64,000 nt of DNA from Lactobacillus sp. Sy-1 (GCF_019303535.1 NZ_JACCIU010000002.1:248001-312000); one strand, 5' to 3'. Shown: positions 8,069 through 17,201, counted from the first letter of the stretch. Notes: generated from the sequence alone by a model not told the origin. Numbers and translations are program-made.

Positions 8069-8216
8069 ATCTATTAATGCGCTTTACGATTACGATTAAA
8101 AGAATGACAACTGACCAGCAGACGATTCCCACTAAAAGATCTTTTATTTTGGGGGTGGTCAATTTGCGCAGCCCGGGGATAAAACGGCGCCGTTTTCGAT
8201 GTGGTTTAATAATGGC
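8067..8216 (-). CDS. possible small membrane protein without a standard start codon
   Basis: On the reverse strand an open frame encodes a basic segment (KPHRKRRRFIPGLRKL) followed by one good hydrophobic helix (LLVGIVCWSVVILLIVIV) and a KR tail, a typical small membrane protein pattern. No ATG, GTG or TTG exists in frame upstream; an ATG with a reasonable AAGGG site lies one frame off and soon hits a stop. Either an ATT start, a single-base frameshift, or chance composition explains this. Confidence 0.25.
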   Translation of the reverse strand, partial: AIIKPHRKRRRFIPGLRKLTTPKIKDLLVGIVCWSVVILLIVIVKRINR

Positions 8217-8279
8217 ATCTTTCCCTTCATTTATGCTGTTATATTACTTTATTTAAGGATGATAGTCAATTGCTTAAAT

Positions 8280-8403
8280 TAATCGACTTCGGGTAATCAA
8301 TCAGATAAGATGATGAACTTGACGTCTGAGCGCCTCTCAGCCGAAGTGGTAATTAATGACAATTTGGCATCTATATCACTGTTATTAACTAATAATGATA
8401 TAG
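8280..8403. other. non-coding gap with nested inverted repeats
   Basis: The 8244-8546 gap has no convincing ORF. It holds ACTTCGG (8286-8292) complementary to CCGAAGT (8341-8347), enclosing a small CTGAG/CTCAG hairpin, and then a hairpin with arms CTATATCA (8371-8378) and TGATATAG (8396-8403). The order suggests a structured RNA or an operator region, but I recognise no family. Confidence 0.3.
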
Positions 8404-8546
8404 AAACGTAATTAAAACAGTCGAACTGGTTTTCTACAACAATTAGTGAATTAAATCACAATATTCAGATCAACTAGCGCCTTATTATTGATTTGCTGGG
8501 AATTTGTGCTACAATTAGTTGATTAATTTAAAAGAATGGTGATGAA

Positions 8547-8732
8547 ATGATTATCGAACTATTAATTATCATCTTTTTGCTATGGCTAGTCTGGAAATTC
8601 TTTAGTAGTTGGCTATGGTGGATTTTATTATTTGCCGCCATTATCTGGATGATTAAGGTCTTCTTTTGGGGCGCAATCATCCTGGTGGTATTAGGAGTCA
8701 TTGGTGCTTTTGCTAATAATAATCAACAATAA
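8547..8732 (+). CDS. small hydrophobic membrane protein
   Basis: The 61-residue protein is almost entirely hydrophobic and tryptophan-rich (LLWLVWKFFSSWLWWILL), forming two or three membrane helices, with a short polar tail NNNQQ. GGTGATGAA precedes the ATG, and a stem-loop terminator begins at the stop codon, so it is a complete single-gene unit. No function can be assigned; small proteins of this kind are common in lactobacilli. Confidence 0.65.
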   Translation: MIIELLIIIFLLWLVWKFFSSWLWWILLFAAIIWMIKVFFWGAIILVVLGVIGAFANNNQQ

Positions 8733-8767
8733 AAATCGCAGTCCACTTGGTGTGGAACTACGATTTT
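8732..8767 (+). terminator. terminator of the small membrane protein gene
   Basis: AAAATCG (8732-8738) pairs with CGATTTT (8761-8767), with an inner CCAC/GTGG stem. It follows the stop codon directly. Confidence 0.75.
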
Positions 8768-8823
8768 AATTTGTGTTGGTCCTGGTCCTTTAAAAATTCA
8801 ATCTCCCTTAAATTAGTGAGATT

Positions 8824-9633
8824 TTAATCATATAACTCAGGCATTCTTTGCGCCGCTGATGGCAACTTTTCCCGAACGTGCTTGATTTGATCCAGATCAA
8901 TATCAGCATACAGGATTTCTTCATCGGTCCCAGCTTGCGCCGCTACGATTCCAATTGGATTGACGACCTGGCTTAATCCGACCCGGGTGTTACTAGCCGG
9001 CTTATCACAACCAACGATAAAGGTGGTGTTTTCAATCGCCCTGGCTTTCAGTAAGGAACTCCAGTGATATTCTTTTAAGGGCCCGCTGAACCAAGACGTT
9101 GGGATGATGATTACATCAGCACCATGGACTGCTTCGTACCGTGCGACTTCTGGGAAACGTAATTCGTAGCAGACGAACAACCCGATCTTTCCAAATGGGG
9201 TTTCGATGGGCTCAAATAATTTATCACCCGGTTTGATCTGGTCAGATTCCTTCGTTCCAAATGCATCGTAGAGATGGGTTTTGTGGTAGGTGCTGACCAC
9301 TTCCCCGCCATCATTAATTACTACGATGGTATTATAGACCCGTTTATCATTTGGATCATCATTAGTTTCGCGCATCCCAAAAATAACCCAGACGTGATTA
9401 TCGATGGCCGCCCGCTTAGCGTTGGCAACGAAGGGTCCGTCTAAAGTTTCAGCATGCTGGTTGATTTCTTCTAACCCCGCCTCAGCAGAAACGGTACTCA
9501 TGAACATTTCTGGAAAGATCACCAGTTGAGCCCTGTTTGTTGCTGCTTGCTTCACTACTTTGGTTAATTTAACCTGGTTCACTCCTTGATCAAGATCGGA
9601 ATATACCTGTGCTAATGCAATTTTATACGTCAA
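8824..9633 (-). CDS. carbon-nitrogen hydrolase (nitrilase superfamily, Nit2/omega-amidase-like)
   Basis: The protein of about 269 residues has the Glu-Lys-Cys triad of the superfamily: E in FPEMFMSTV, K in YHKTHLYD, and C in VCYELRFPE. These cytosolic enzymes hydrolyse amides, often omega-amides such as alpha-ketoglutaramate, or carbamoyl compounds. The TTG at 9633 is chosen because AGGCGGGTGA (complement of 9639-9648) lies 5 nt upstream, while the GTG at 9642 falls inside that box. It is a single gene divergent from the thiamine operon; no partner gene explains its substrate. Confidence 0.85.
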   Translation of the reverse strand: MTYKIALAQVYSDLDQGVNQVKLTKVVKQAATNRAQLVIFPEMFMSTVSAEAGLEEINQHAETLDGPFVANAKRAAIDNHVWVIFGMRETNDDPNDKRVYNTIVVINDGGEVVSTYHKTHLYDAFGTKESDQIKPGDKLFEPIETPFGKIGLFVCYELRFPEVARYEAVHGADVIIIPTSWFSGPLKEYHWSSLLKARAIENTTFIVGCDKPASNTRVGLSQVVNPIGIVAAQAGTDEEILYADIDLDQIKHVREKLPSAAQRMPELYD

Positions 9634-9729
9634 ATCAATCACCCGCCTAATAATGTTTTAACTGAATTCTAATCTAACCAAAAATGAATGTCAACGTTAT
9701 TAAACGGTGGTAAAGATGCAACTATCAAA

Positions 9730-9758
9730 TAGACACCCCATCATAGATATGGTATATT
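9730..9758 (+). promoter_or_regulatory. promoter of the thiamine operon
   Basis: TAGACA (9730-9735) and TATATT (9753-9758) are separated by exactly 17 nt, about 30 nt before the TPP aptamer. Confidence 0.6.
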
Positions 9759-9786
9759 AGTTTTGTAAATTAAATAATCTAACTGT

Positions 9787-9924
9787 CCACTGGGGTGCTG
9801 TAAAGCTGAGATAATACCCATTGAACCTGAACCTAGATAATACTAGCGTAGGAACGTGGCTTAAAATCGAAATCAATACCGATTAATTGGCGCTTTCTGA
9901 ACTGCTCAGGAGGCGCTTCTTTTT
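9787..9924 (+). promoter_or_regulatory. TPP riboswitch (THI element) with terminator
   Basis: The aptamer (9787-9859) contains the conserved blocks GGGGTGC, GCTGAGA, ACCC, TGAACCTGA and CTAGATAATACTAGCGTAG, closed by CCAC/GTGG. The expression platform is an 11-bp hairpin, arms 9890-9900 and 9906-9916, followed by TTCTTTTT. Binding of thiamine pyrophosphate is expected to cause early termination before tenA. Confidence 0.95.
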
Positions 9925-9960
9925 ATTTCCCGGGATGGTTATTAATTTGGAGGATTTTTT

Positions 9961-10665
9961 ATGTTTTCAGATCAATTAAAGCAACAAGCTCAACCCATTT
10001 TAAACGGGATTTTTGAACACCCCTTCATTAAGGGAATTGCAAATGGACATGTTCCTGCCGAAGCATTAACCTTTTATGTGCAGCAAGACTTCCAATACCT
10101 AAGCGAATTCATTAAGATTTATGGAAATGCAATTGCTAAGTGTAAGGATCGCAACCTAATGGGTTTCTTTAACGACCAAATTAGCTTTATTTTGAATAGT
10201 GAAATTCATCCACATCACATTTTCTGTAACATTGCGGGTGTTTCGTATGAAAGTCAACAGCATGCTACCCCCGCACCTAAGGCGTATCTTTATGAATCCC
10301 ATATGCACCGGGCCGGTGAAACCGGATCATTGTTGAACATTCTAGCTGCCTTTCAACCATGCCCATGGACCTATTCCGAAATTGCGGACCACCTAGTCCA
10401 AGCCGGTTATGCAACCAAGGATAACCCCTTCTATGAATGGATTATGTTCTACGCTAGTAAGGAAAATGATAAGACCATGAGTGACACCGTATTTGAATTT
10501 GTAGATCAATTTGCTGAAAATGCCTCTAAGGAGGAACTTGAAGAAGCTAGCCAATACTTCTTGAAGAGTTGTGAACTAGAATGGCAATTCTGGGAACAAG
10601 CTTTCTACCAACAAGATTGGCAATTTAAATCAACTTTGGAAGCTGCTAAGGAGGATTACAAATAA
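9961..10665 (+). CDS. tenA: aminopyrimidine aminohydrolase / thiaminase II
   Basis: The 234-residue protein is a TenA-family helical bundle: QQDFQYLSEFIKIYGNAIAK near the N-terminus, FQPCPWTYSEIADHL with the catalytic cysteine, and FYEWIMFYAS. TenA releases 4-amino-5-hydroxymethyl-2-methylpyrimidine (HMP) from degraded thiamine products so that the pyrimidine can be reused. It is the first gene after the TPP riboswitch, with TTGGAGG before the ATG, and its stop overlaps the thiD start by one base. With thiD, thiE and thiM, and without thiC or thiG nearby, the operon looks like thiamine salvage. Confidence 0.93.
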   Translation: MFSDQLKQQAQPILNGIFEHPFIKGIANGHVPAEALTFYVQQDFQYLSEFIKIYGNAIAKCKDRNLMGFFNDQISFILNSEIHPHHIFCNIAGVSYESQQHATPAPKAYLYESHMHRAGETGSLLNILAAFQPCPWTYSEIADHLVQAGYATKDNPFYEWIMFYASKENDKTMSDTVFEFVDQFAENASKEELEEASQYFLKSCELEWQFWEQAFYQQDWQFKSTLEAAKEDYK

Positions 10666-11477
10666 TGAAGGAATTTCCCGAAGCGTTAACCATTGCAGGG
10701 ACTGATTCTGGTGGTGGAGCCGGGATGATGGCCGACATCAAGACCATGCAAGCCTGCCACGTATTTAGTACCAGCGTGGTGGTCGGCGTTACCGCTCAAA
10801 ACACCCTCGATGTTCAAAAGGTCTTTCCAATGCCATTGGAAATGGTCGATGCTCAGTTCGCATCCATTGCCGATGACTTTGTGATCAAGGCCGCTAAAAC
10901 TGGCGCCCTCTTTGATGCTGAACACGTTGCCAACGTTGCGAAGAACATTAAAAAGTATTCACTGGGGAGCCTGGTGGTTGATCCAGTCATGGTTGCCAAA
11001 GGTGGGGCTAAGCTACTGACTGATGATGCGATTGATACCGTTATTTCAGATTTAATTCCATTGGCCGACATCATTACCCCAAACATGCCGGAAGCAGAAA
11101 CGATTGTTAAGCACCCAATTGATGGGAAGGATGCCATTATGCAGGCCGCCCAAGAAATTCAAAAAATGGGTGCAAAGAACGTCGTAATCAAGGGGGGCCA
11201 CAGTGATGGACCCGAAAATAAGGACTACGTGTTACTAGCTGACGGCAATGACTTTTGGATGACTGGGAAGCACGTTGATTCCAAACGAAAGCACGGCACT
11301 GGTGATACCCTTTCATCAGTTATGGTGGCTGAGTTAGCTAAGGGCTGCCATGTTGAACAGGCGATTAAACGGGCGAAGGCCTACATGAACGAAATTTTAC
11401 AACACGAAATTCATGTTGGCCAAGGGCACGGACCATTAAATCATTGGGGAGCTGAAGGTACAGATGTTGAAATTTAA
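10665..11477 (+). CDS. thiD: hydroxymethylpyrimidine (phosphate) kinase
   Basis: The 270-residue ribokinase-fold enzyme phosphorylates HMP and HMP-phosphate to the pyrophosphate needed for thiamine synthesis. Key motifs are AGTDSGGGAGMMADIKTM at the N-terminus, VVDPVMVAKGG in the centre and the anion-hole motif HGTGDTLS near residue 210. Its ATG overlaps the tenA stop (TAATG), and thiE begins 14 nt before its end, so the genes are tightly coupled. A second, more divergent ThiD-like gene lies at 17351-18166. Confidence 0.93.
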   Translation: MKEFPEALTIAGTDSGGGAGMMADIKTMQACHVFSTSVVVGVTAQNTLDVQKVFPMPLEMVDAQFASIADDFVIKAAKTGALFDAEHVANVAKNIKKYSLGSLVVDPVMVAKGGAKLLTDDAIDTVISDLIPLADIITPNMPEAETIVKHPIDGKDAIMQAAQEIQKMGAKNVVIKGGHSDGPENKDYVLLADGNDFWMTGKHVDSKRKHGTGDTLSSVMVAELAKGCHVEQAIKRAKAYMNEILQHEIHVGQGHGPLNHWGAEGTDVEI

Positions 11478-12108
11478 TCCAGAAATGTTAAAAGTTTACT
11501 TTATTGGGGGAACCCAAAATATTAATGGTGATCGAGATCGGTTTCTTCACCAGTTAACGATTGCTTGCCAAAGTGGAATTACCATGTTTCAATACCGTGA
11601 AAAAGACCACGGGGCACTAACCGGGGCAGACCGATTAGCACTGGGCAAACAAGTTCGTGAAATTACTAGTAAATATTCAATTCCACTAATTGTAGATGAC
11701 GATTTCGAACTAGCTCGGCAAATTAATGCCGATGGGATTCACGTAGGACAAAGCGATACCCCAATTCAAGAAGTTGTTAAGGAAGCTGATGGGATGATCG
11801 TTGGACTATCTGTTCATAATCCGGAAGAATTGATTGCTAGTGGTGATCTAACCGGGGTGGACTACCTGGGGGTCGGGCCAATCTTTGCTACTAGTAGTAA
11901 GGATAATGCGAAAGCCCCCATCGGCTTAGACGGACTGTTCCAAATGAACCAAGCAACGCTCAAGCCAATTGTTGCCATTGGCGGGATTCACGAAGATAAC
12001 GTTGACGCTGTTTTAAAGCATTCCGTTAGTGGCGTTGCCGTAATTTCAGATATCATGCAGAGTAAAAATATTCCATTAACCATTAAACATTTGAAGGGAG
12101 AAGCATAA
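11464..12108 (+). CDS. thiE: thiamine phosphate synthase
   Basis: The 214-residue TIM-barrel enzyme joins HMP pyrophosphate and thiazole phosphate to give thiamine phosphate. QYREKDHG, VDDDFELARQINADGIHVGQSD, VGPIFATSSKDNA and the phosphate-binding AIGGI block are all present. The start overlaps thiD by 14 nt with GAAGG upstream, and the stop overlaps the thiM start (TAATG). Confidence 0.93.
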   Translation: MLKFNPEMLKVYFIGGTQNINGDRDRFLHQLTIACQSGITMFQYREKDHGALTGADRLALGKQVREITSKYSIPLIVDDDFELARQINADGIHVGQSDTPIQEVVKEADGMIVGLSVHNPEELIASGDLTGVDYLGVGPIFATSSKDNAKAPIGLDGLFQMNQATLKPIVAIGGIHEDNVDAVLKHSVSGVAVISDIMQSKNIPLTIKHLKGEA

Positions 12109-12890
12109 TGCTAACCACTAACTCAATTCGGAAAACAAATCCGGTCATCTTAAACGTTGCCAACATGGTGACTCCACAACACGTTGCGGACGCCATTAAT
12201 TTTTACGGAGGCTCACCAATCATGTTCACCGATGAAAGAGAAGCTGCCGCCCTAACTAACATTTCATCAGGAGTCGTATTCAACATGGGGTCCACTAATG
12301 AAGACACCCTGCGGAACGTGATTGCCAGCGGTAAGGTTGCGAATAAACGGGGAATTCCAGTTGTAATCGATCCAGTTGCCATTGGTGCAACTGAATTACG
12401 GCAGGCTAATTTTGCTCGGGCTGCCAAGGAAGTTAATTTTAATGTCATCCGGGGCAATGCTGGTGAAATTGCCTATCTAGCGAACGTTAACTGGGCTGCG
12501 AATGGGATTGATGCTGGAAATGGGGATGCAGACATTGCAACGATTGCCCAAAAAGTTGCCAAAAAATATGACTGCTGGGTCGTTCTATCAGGAGAACAAG
12601 ATATCGTTACTGATGGCGAAACGACTTATTGCGTTGATAATGGCCATCCTTATTTTCAAACTAACGTTGGTTCCGGAGACATGCTAGATGGAATTTTAGC
12701 CACTGCGATTGCAGTTGAAAATGATCTCAAAGCACTCGTTAGAGCGACCGCAACGTTTAGCATTGCCGGTGAAATTGCTGGTGAAAAATATCCGACTCAA
12801 CCAGCATCGTTCTTTGTTGAACTATTCAATCAACTTGCCACAATTACAGATGATGATATCGATACCAGAATGAAAATCCATCAATTATAA
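12108..12890 (+). CDS. thiM: hydroxyethylthiazole kinase
   Basis: The 260-residue protein phosphorylates the salvaged thiazole alcohol (THZ) for ThiE. Family motifs are NVANMVTPQHVADAINFYGG at the start, VIDPVAIGA, VIRGNAGEI and the catalytic NVGSGDMLDG near residue 187. It is the last gene of the TPP-controlled operon and is followed by a terminator. The operon can therefore rebuild thiamine phosphate from both salvaged halves. Confidence 0.94.
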   Translation: MLTTNSIRKTNPVILNVANMVTPQHVADAINFYGGSPIMFTDEREAAALTNISSGVVFNMGSTNEDTLRNVIASGKVANKRGIPVVIDPVAIGATELRQANFARAAKEVNFNVIRGNAGEIAYLANVNWAANGIDAGNGDADIATIAQKVAKKYDCWVVLSGEQDIVTDGETTYCVDNGHPYFQTNVGSGDMLDGILATAIAVENDLKALVRATATFSIAGEIAGEKYPTQPASFFVELFNQLATITDDDIDTRMKIHQL

Positions 12891-12913
12891 TTAAATTCTG
12901 GATCACGACACAC

Positions 12914-12948
12914 AAAAAGCGTCCTGCCATTTGACAGAACGCTTTTTT
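12914..12948. terminator. bidirectional terminator after thiM
   Basis: AAAAAGCGT (12914-12922) pairs with ACGCTTTTT (12939-12947), with CTG/CAG inside. It separates the convergent thiM and TSUP genes. Confidence 0.9.
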
Positions 12949-12954
12949 AGACCA

Positions 12955-13719
12955 TTAGTACGCTTGAATGAATAGCTGAATTGCGAGTCCAAAGGCTAGG
13001 ATGGCAACAATCCATTTAATAACCCTTTCCGGAACAACTCGAACAATTTTAGGACCAATGTAACTACCAATCAATAATCCGGAACCTAGTGGTAATACTA
13101 AAATCCAGTAAACGTGGGATTGGAATGCATAGATCATCATGGCAACAAAATTGCCGAAGAATGATGAAACGTTCCGAATCGCATTATAAACTGCATATTT
13201 TTCATTGGTAATTTTGGATAAAATTGCATTTACAATGATTCCAGAAGCAGCCCCAAAGTAACCAACATATACTCCAGTCAGGAAGATTGCTACGGAATAC
13301 AGGACCTGGCCAAACTTACCAACTTGATGTTTTTCGGTGGTAGCCCCCTTCTTCTTTGGCCAAATCATGGTAAAGGCCGCAAATAAAATGAAGAATGGAA
13401 CTAGCTTGGTGAATGAGGCGCTTGAAAAGTGAAGTAATAATAATGATCCCATGATACTTCCAAAGAAGATAAAGATTGAAGTGGTAATTAATTGCTTTAC
13501 GTGCCCCTTTAGTTCTGGAATTGAAGATAAGCCAGAGCCAATTCCGTTGAAAATAACGGAAGAACTATTGGTGACATTGGCATAAACTGGTGGGAGTCCA
13601 GCAACGTACAGTAATGCTGGATAAGACACTAGTGAAGCCATGCCGACCGTGCTACTAACAATTCCCGCTAAAAAACCAAATGGGAACAGCAGTAGGAGTT
13701 GACTAATACTAAAATGCAT
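12955..13719 (-). CDS. TSUP (TauE/SafE) family membrane transporter
   Basis: The 254-residue protein has about eight hydrophobic helices and the duplicated TauE/SafE pattern: FLAGIVSSTVGMASLVSYPA in the first half and GYFGAASGIIVNAIL with NAIRNVSSFFGN in the second. Family members move small organic acids or sulfur compounds such as sulfite or sulfoacetate across the membrane; the substrate here is unknown. It is a single gene between two terminators. Confidence 0.8.
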   Translation of the reverse strand: MHFSISQLLLLFPFGFLAGIVSSTVGMASLVSYPALLYVAGLPPVYANVTNSSSVIFNGIGSGLSSIPELKGHVKQLITTSIFIFFGSIMGSLLLLHFSSASFTKLVPFFILFAAFTMIWPKKKGATTEKHQVGKFGQVLYSVAIFLTGVYVGYFGAASGIIVNAILSKITNEKYAVYNAIRNVSSFFGNFVAMMIYAFQSHVYWILVLPLGSGLLIGSYIGPKIVRVVPERVIKWIVAILAFGLAIQLFIQAY

Positions 13720-13762
13720 TTTTTCACTACCTTTTTATGTAATATTCTTTTATTATAGACCC

Positions 13763-13799
13763 AAAAGCGACCCATTTTCTAGTTAAATAGGTCGCTTTT
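13763..13799 (-). terminator. terminator of the 2-hydroxyacid dehydrogenase gene
   Basis: AAAAGCGACC (13763-13772) and GGTCGCTTTT (13790-13799) form a perfect 10-bp stem 4 nt beyond the reverse-strand stop codon. Confidence 0.85.
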
Positions 13800-13803
13800 T
13801 ATG

Positions 13804-14769
13804 TTATTTGTTTAAATTAACTTCATTTACTAATAATGCTCCATCGTATTCATACTCACGAAGGTTTTTAGAGAAAATCTCTAATGATTGTTCGCCATAC
13901 TGATCAAACAAACTTGCAATATGGGGCGAAATGAAAACATTATCCATCTGCCAAAGTGGATTATTATCAGGAAATGGTTCTGGATCTGCAACGTCTAATG
14001 ATGCTGCACTCAAAGTCCTGGCGTTTAACGCATTAATCAAGTCATCGGTAACAACACTTCCACCCCGGCCAACGTTAATGAATAGTGGCTGGTTCGTTAG
14101 GCGGTTAAAGTATTTCTGGTCAAAAAAATGGTCGGTAGCTGGCATTAGTGGTAGTGAGTTGATAATGATGTCTGCGTTGGTTACAGCTGGACTAAAATCA
14201 TCCATTGTAAAAGTCGAGTCGAAGAATTTGGCTTGGTGGCCACTGTGGTTAATCCCAACTGTAGTAACGTTAAATGTTTTAAGAATTTCGGCAACCCGCA
14301 TTCCAATTGCTCCGGTTCCGTAGATTACTACTGACTTTCCAGCAAGGGTCTTAAACGGATGGGCTGGTTTTTCCCACCGGCCAATGGTGTTAATGCGATT
14401 TAAATTTCGGTATTGGCCGAAGATCATCCCAATTACCGTTTCGGCAATTGGTTCCGAATGAATGCCCTTAACTGTGGCTAATCGAATGCCGCGGTTTTTT
14501 ATTTCAGCAAGTGGAAAGTAGTCTACCCCTACTGATAGTGCTTGAATCCATTTTAGGCGACTCGTTGGACTATAAATGATTTGTGGCACTAACTTTTGAT
14601 CGTAACCGATAATCACATCGATTGAATCTAACTCATCCCTAGTTAACCCTTGGTCAGCAAAGAACAGTTTTTCCTTCATTAATCCTGGATGTTTTAGCAT
14701 TTTTTGCTTCATTTTTTCTAAATCAAAATTTTCATTTGGTGCTCCAACTAAAATATTCAAAATTAACAC
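13804..14769 (-). CDS. D-2-hydroxyacid dehydrogenase, NAD-dependent
   Basis: The 321-residue protein has a Rossmann domain with VVIYGTGAIGMRVAEIL (NAD motif GxGxxG near residue 151). It also has the catalytic residues of the family: R in NVGRGG, E in ADPEPFP, and H in SPHIA. These enzymes reduce 2-keto acids to D-2-hydroxy acids or the reverse. The closest general type is the phosphoglycerate dehydrogenase-like or hydroxyisocaproate-type group; the substrate cannot be fixed from sequence. It is a monocistronic unit divergent from an EIIC-like gene. Confidence 0.85.
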   Translation of the reverse strand: MLILNILVGAPNENFDLEKMKQKMLKHPGLMKEKLFFADQGLTRDELDSIDVIIGYDQKLVPQIIYSPTSRLKWIQALSVGVDYFPLAEIKNRGIRLATVKGIHSEPIAETVIGMIFGQYRNLNRINTIGRWEKPAHPFKTLAGKSVVIYGTGAIGMRVAEILKTFNVTTVGINHSGHQAKFFDSTFTMDDFSPAVTNADIIINSLPLMPATDHFFDQKYFNRLTNQPLFINVGRGGSVVTDDLINALNARTLSAASLDVADPEPFPDNNPLWQMDNVFISPHIASLFDQYGEQSLEIFSKNLREYEYDGALLVNEVNLNK

Positions 14770-14946
14770 TCCTTTTATTATTACTAAACTGAATTATTAT
14801 ACACTTTTTTTATGAACAAATCTAAAATTTAGCTTGACGAATTAAAAAGGTTATGCTTTAATTATAAACATCAGCTAGAAATTAATCATATTTTAATTTT
14901 CTAATTGGTACATAATATATTATTTAGTAAAGGAGTTGATTCAATT

Positions 14947-16071
14947 ATGATGAATTCTACAGAGAAAAATTCACCTAACATGAGCGCGCCCAACATGGCA
15001 GATGTTGAGCCCAAGTCCAGTTTTAAGGAAAGTGTTTATTTAGTATTTAACGGGGTGTCTAATTCGATTTTAGTTACATTAGGGGTTGGACTTTTACTTG
15101 GTGCAATCGCAAACTTTGTCCATTGGCAAGCGCTTGCTCAAATTGGATTGATTTGTCAATACTTAATGGCTCCAGCAATTGGTGCTGCGGTAGCATCACA
15201 ATTAAAAACTAACACGTTGGTCCTATTTAGCTCAATGGTTGCCGCAACCGTTGGTGCTAACAACGTATTTTTCACCAGTGGGGCGGTTAATGCTTTAACT
15301 GCAACTGGTCATGCATTAGCTCAACCAGCTGGTTCAGCAGTGTTCATGATTGGTCAACCAGTTAGTGCCCTTGGTGGTGCGGTAGTTGCAACCTTAGTTG
15401 GGAAATATCTAACTGGTAAGACGCCATTAGATATGTTCTTAGTTCCCTTCGCTGCTACGTTGGTAGGAACTGTTTGTGCATTAGGAATGGCAACGGTTAC
15501 TACTCCGGCCCTGGTTTGGCTATCAGGAGTAATTGCTAAAACCATGTCCATCAACCCACTGCTTGGTTCAGTAGTTATCTCAGTTGTTTGGGCAATGTTC
15601 CTTATGACCCCTGCCTCATCAGCTGCGCTAGCCATTGCGGTTATGCTTGATCCCCTTTCATCTGGGGCTGCACTTCTTGGAACAACCGCTCAATTCGTTA
15701 GTTACACTGTAATGTCATTTAGTGAAAATAAGCCAGGTGCTAATATTGCGCAAGGAGTAATTACTCCTAAGGTTCAATTCGGTAATATTACTGAAAACTT
15801 CTACATTGCATTACCTGGTTTATTATCCGCAGCGGTTGTTGCTCCAGTTGGAACGTTAGTATTCCACTTCAGCACTTCATTCAAGTTAGCTGGACTAGGT
15901 CTGAACTCATTGATTGCCCCAATTACCCTTGCTTCACAAAACATGGGAACTTTCGTAATTTACCTTGGACTTGGGGTTGTTGCTCCGGCAGTTATCTCCT
16001 ACGTATTCGGTAAGTTCTTGAGAGCTACTAAGAAGATTAAGAAGGGCGATATGACTATCGATCTTGTTTAA
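14947..16071 (+). CDS. second lone PTS EIIC-like membrane protein
   Basis: The product of about 374 residues has a polar N-terminal tail (to about residue 30) and then roughly ten hydrophobic helices with Gly/Ala-rich segments such as GQPVSALGGAVVATLVGKYL. It resembles the PTS_EIIC_2 family, like the protein at 3255-4295. No EIIA or EIIB gene is adjacent. AAAGGAG (14929-14935) supports a start at 14947 or 14950, whereas an upstream ATG at 14905 has no binding site. A 30-nt perfect palindrome terminates the gene. Confidence 0.65.
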   Translation: MMNSTEKNSPNMSAPNMADVEPKSSFKESVYLVFNGVSNSILVTLGVGLLLGAIANFVHWQALAQIGLICQYLMAPAIGAAVASQLKTNTLVLFSSMVAATVGANNVFFTSGAVNALTATGHALAQPAGSAVFMIGQPVSALGGAVVATLVGKYLTGKTPLDMFLVPFAATLVGTVCALGMATVTTPALVWLSGVIAKTMSINPLLGSVVISVVWAMFLMTPASSAALAIAVMLDPLSSGAALLGTTAQFVSYTVMSFSENKPGANIAQGVITPKVQFGNITENFYIALPGLLSAAVVAPVGTLVFHFSTSFKLAGLGLNSLIAPITLASQNMGTFVIYLGLGVVAPAVISYVFGKFLRATKKIKKGDMTIDLV

Positions 16072-16081
16072 AATTAAAAAT

Positions 16082-16111
16082 AAAAAAAATTCCCAATTGG
16101 GAATTTTTTTT
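16082..16111. terminator. bidirectional terminator
   Basis: A perfect 30-nt palindrome centred on CCCAATTGGG, with eight A residues before and eight T residues after, lies between convergent genes. Confidence 0.9.
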
Positions 16112-16115
16112 GCGC

Positions 16116-17201
16116 TTATTTAATTTCGCTGGGAGCAGGAACTGCTAAATCGTTAGCAATCTTTTGAATTTGGGATGCGGTAACATCGTCGATGGAAACC
16201 CCGTGCTTAAGGTTGTGGTCATAATTACGGTATTCACGGTCCCCAGGAATTTTGATTTCCGTTTCTGGAAGATGGTCAAGATTCCGAATCCGGTTGAACA
16301 TATCGGTTGCCTTATCACGGAGTGCATCAAGATTACCGAAGAAGGATGGATCAATAGCAAGCAGACACTGACTAAAGTCGTGCTTACCAACGTTAGTATC
16401 AGCTGAAATTGAACCTTGGGCTAAAATTCCGGTTAAAATTTCCACCACTAGTGAATTACCAAAGCCCTTGTAGTTAGAATTATGTTCAGCGGAACCACCT
16501 AACGTTAACACCCCACCCCCCTTTTGATTTGGGGTTAAGGCAGCCGTTGCTAAGATGTCTTCAGCTTCCTTAGCATCTGCAACGACGTTACGATCTTTAT
16601 CGACCGCCCATTCTCCTGGTAGTGGCTGTTGCTTCTTATCTAGCACCTGAATTTTGCCACCAGATACCACCGATGTAGCCCCATCAAACACGAATGGATG
16701 GGGTTTAGCTGGGAACGTGAATGCAAATGCATTCGAACCTAAGAAGGCCTCAAGGGCATTGGTAGGCACTACTAATGGCCTAGTGTTAGTAAACGCAATT
16801 CCAATTAACCCCGGGGTAACGGCTTTCCGTGCCCAGTATCCAGCCGTTCCAAAGTGATTTGAATTTCTGATGACGGCCATGGAAATTACGGATTGCTTGG
16901 CTTTTTCAATTAACTTATCCATTGAAAGGTTACAGGCAATCTGTCCCATATTCTGGTTAGCGTCCACTAATAGACTAGTCGCACTTTCCTTTAGAATTTT
17001 AACTTGATTTTGAGGTTGAATCGTTCCGTCATCCACCATTTTTAAGTACCAGGCTAGTCTTTGTATTCCATGGGAAGAAATCCCCCGAAGGTCCGCATCC
17101 ACTAATGTATCCGCGAGTAGGTTACTATCGGCTTCAGAAAAGCCCTTTTTAATAAACACTTGCTGTAGGTAATGTAATTCATCTGTTGATTTAATTTTCA
17201 T
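16116..17201 (-). CDS. Ldh/malate dehydrogenase-like (Ldh_2) family oxidoreductase
   Basis: The 361-residue protein belongs to the NAD(P)-dependent Ldh_2 family (sulfolactate, ureidoglycolate and malate dehydrogenase-like), not to classical lactate dehydrogenases. Diagnostic stretches are ADLRGISSHGIQRL with the catalytic-region His, IRNSNHFGTAGYWA, IAFTNTRPLVVP and GKIQVLDKK. The enzyme interconverts a 2-hydroxy acid and a 2-keto acid; the substrate is unknown. AGGAGG precedes the ATG. Together with the D-2-hydroxyacid dehydrogenase and the PanE-like reductase nearby, it makes this stretch rich in keto-acid reductases. Confidence 0.85.
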   Translation of the reverse strand: MKIKSTDELHYLQQVFIKKGFSEADSNLLADTLVDADLRGISSHGIQRLAWYLKMVDDGTIQPQNQVKILKESATSLLVDANQNMGQIACNLSMDKLIEKAKQSVISMAVIRNSNHFGTAGYWARKAVTPGLIGIAFTNTRPLVVPTNALEAFLGSNAFAFTFPAKPHPFVFDGATSVVSGGKIQVLDKKQQPLPGEWAVDKDRNVVADAKEAEDILATAALTPNQKGGGVLTLGGSAEHNSNYKGFGNSLVVEILTGILAQGSISADTNVGKHDFSQCLLAIDPSFFGNLDALRDKATDMFNRIRNLDHLPETEIKIPGDREYRNYDHNLKHGVSIDDVTASQIQKIANDLAVPAPSEIK

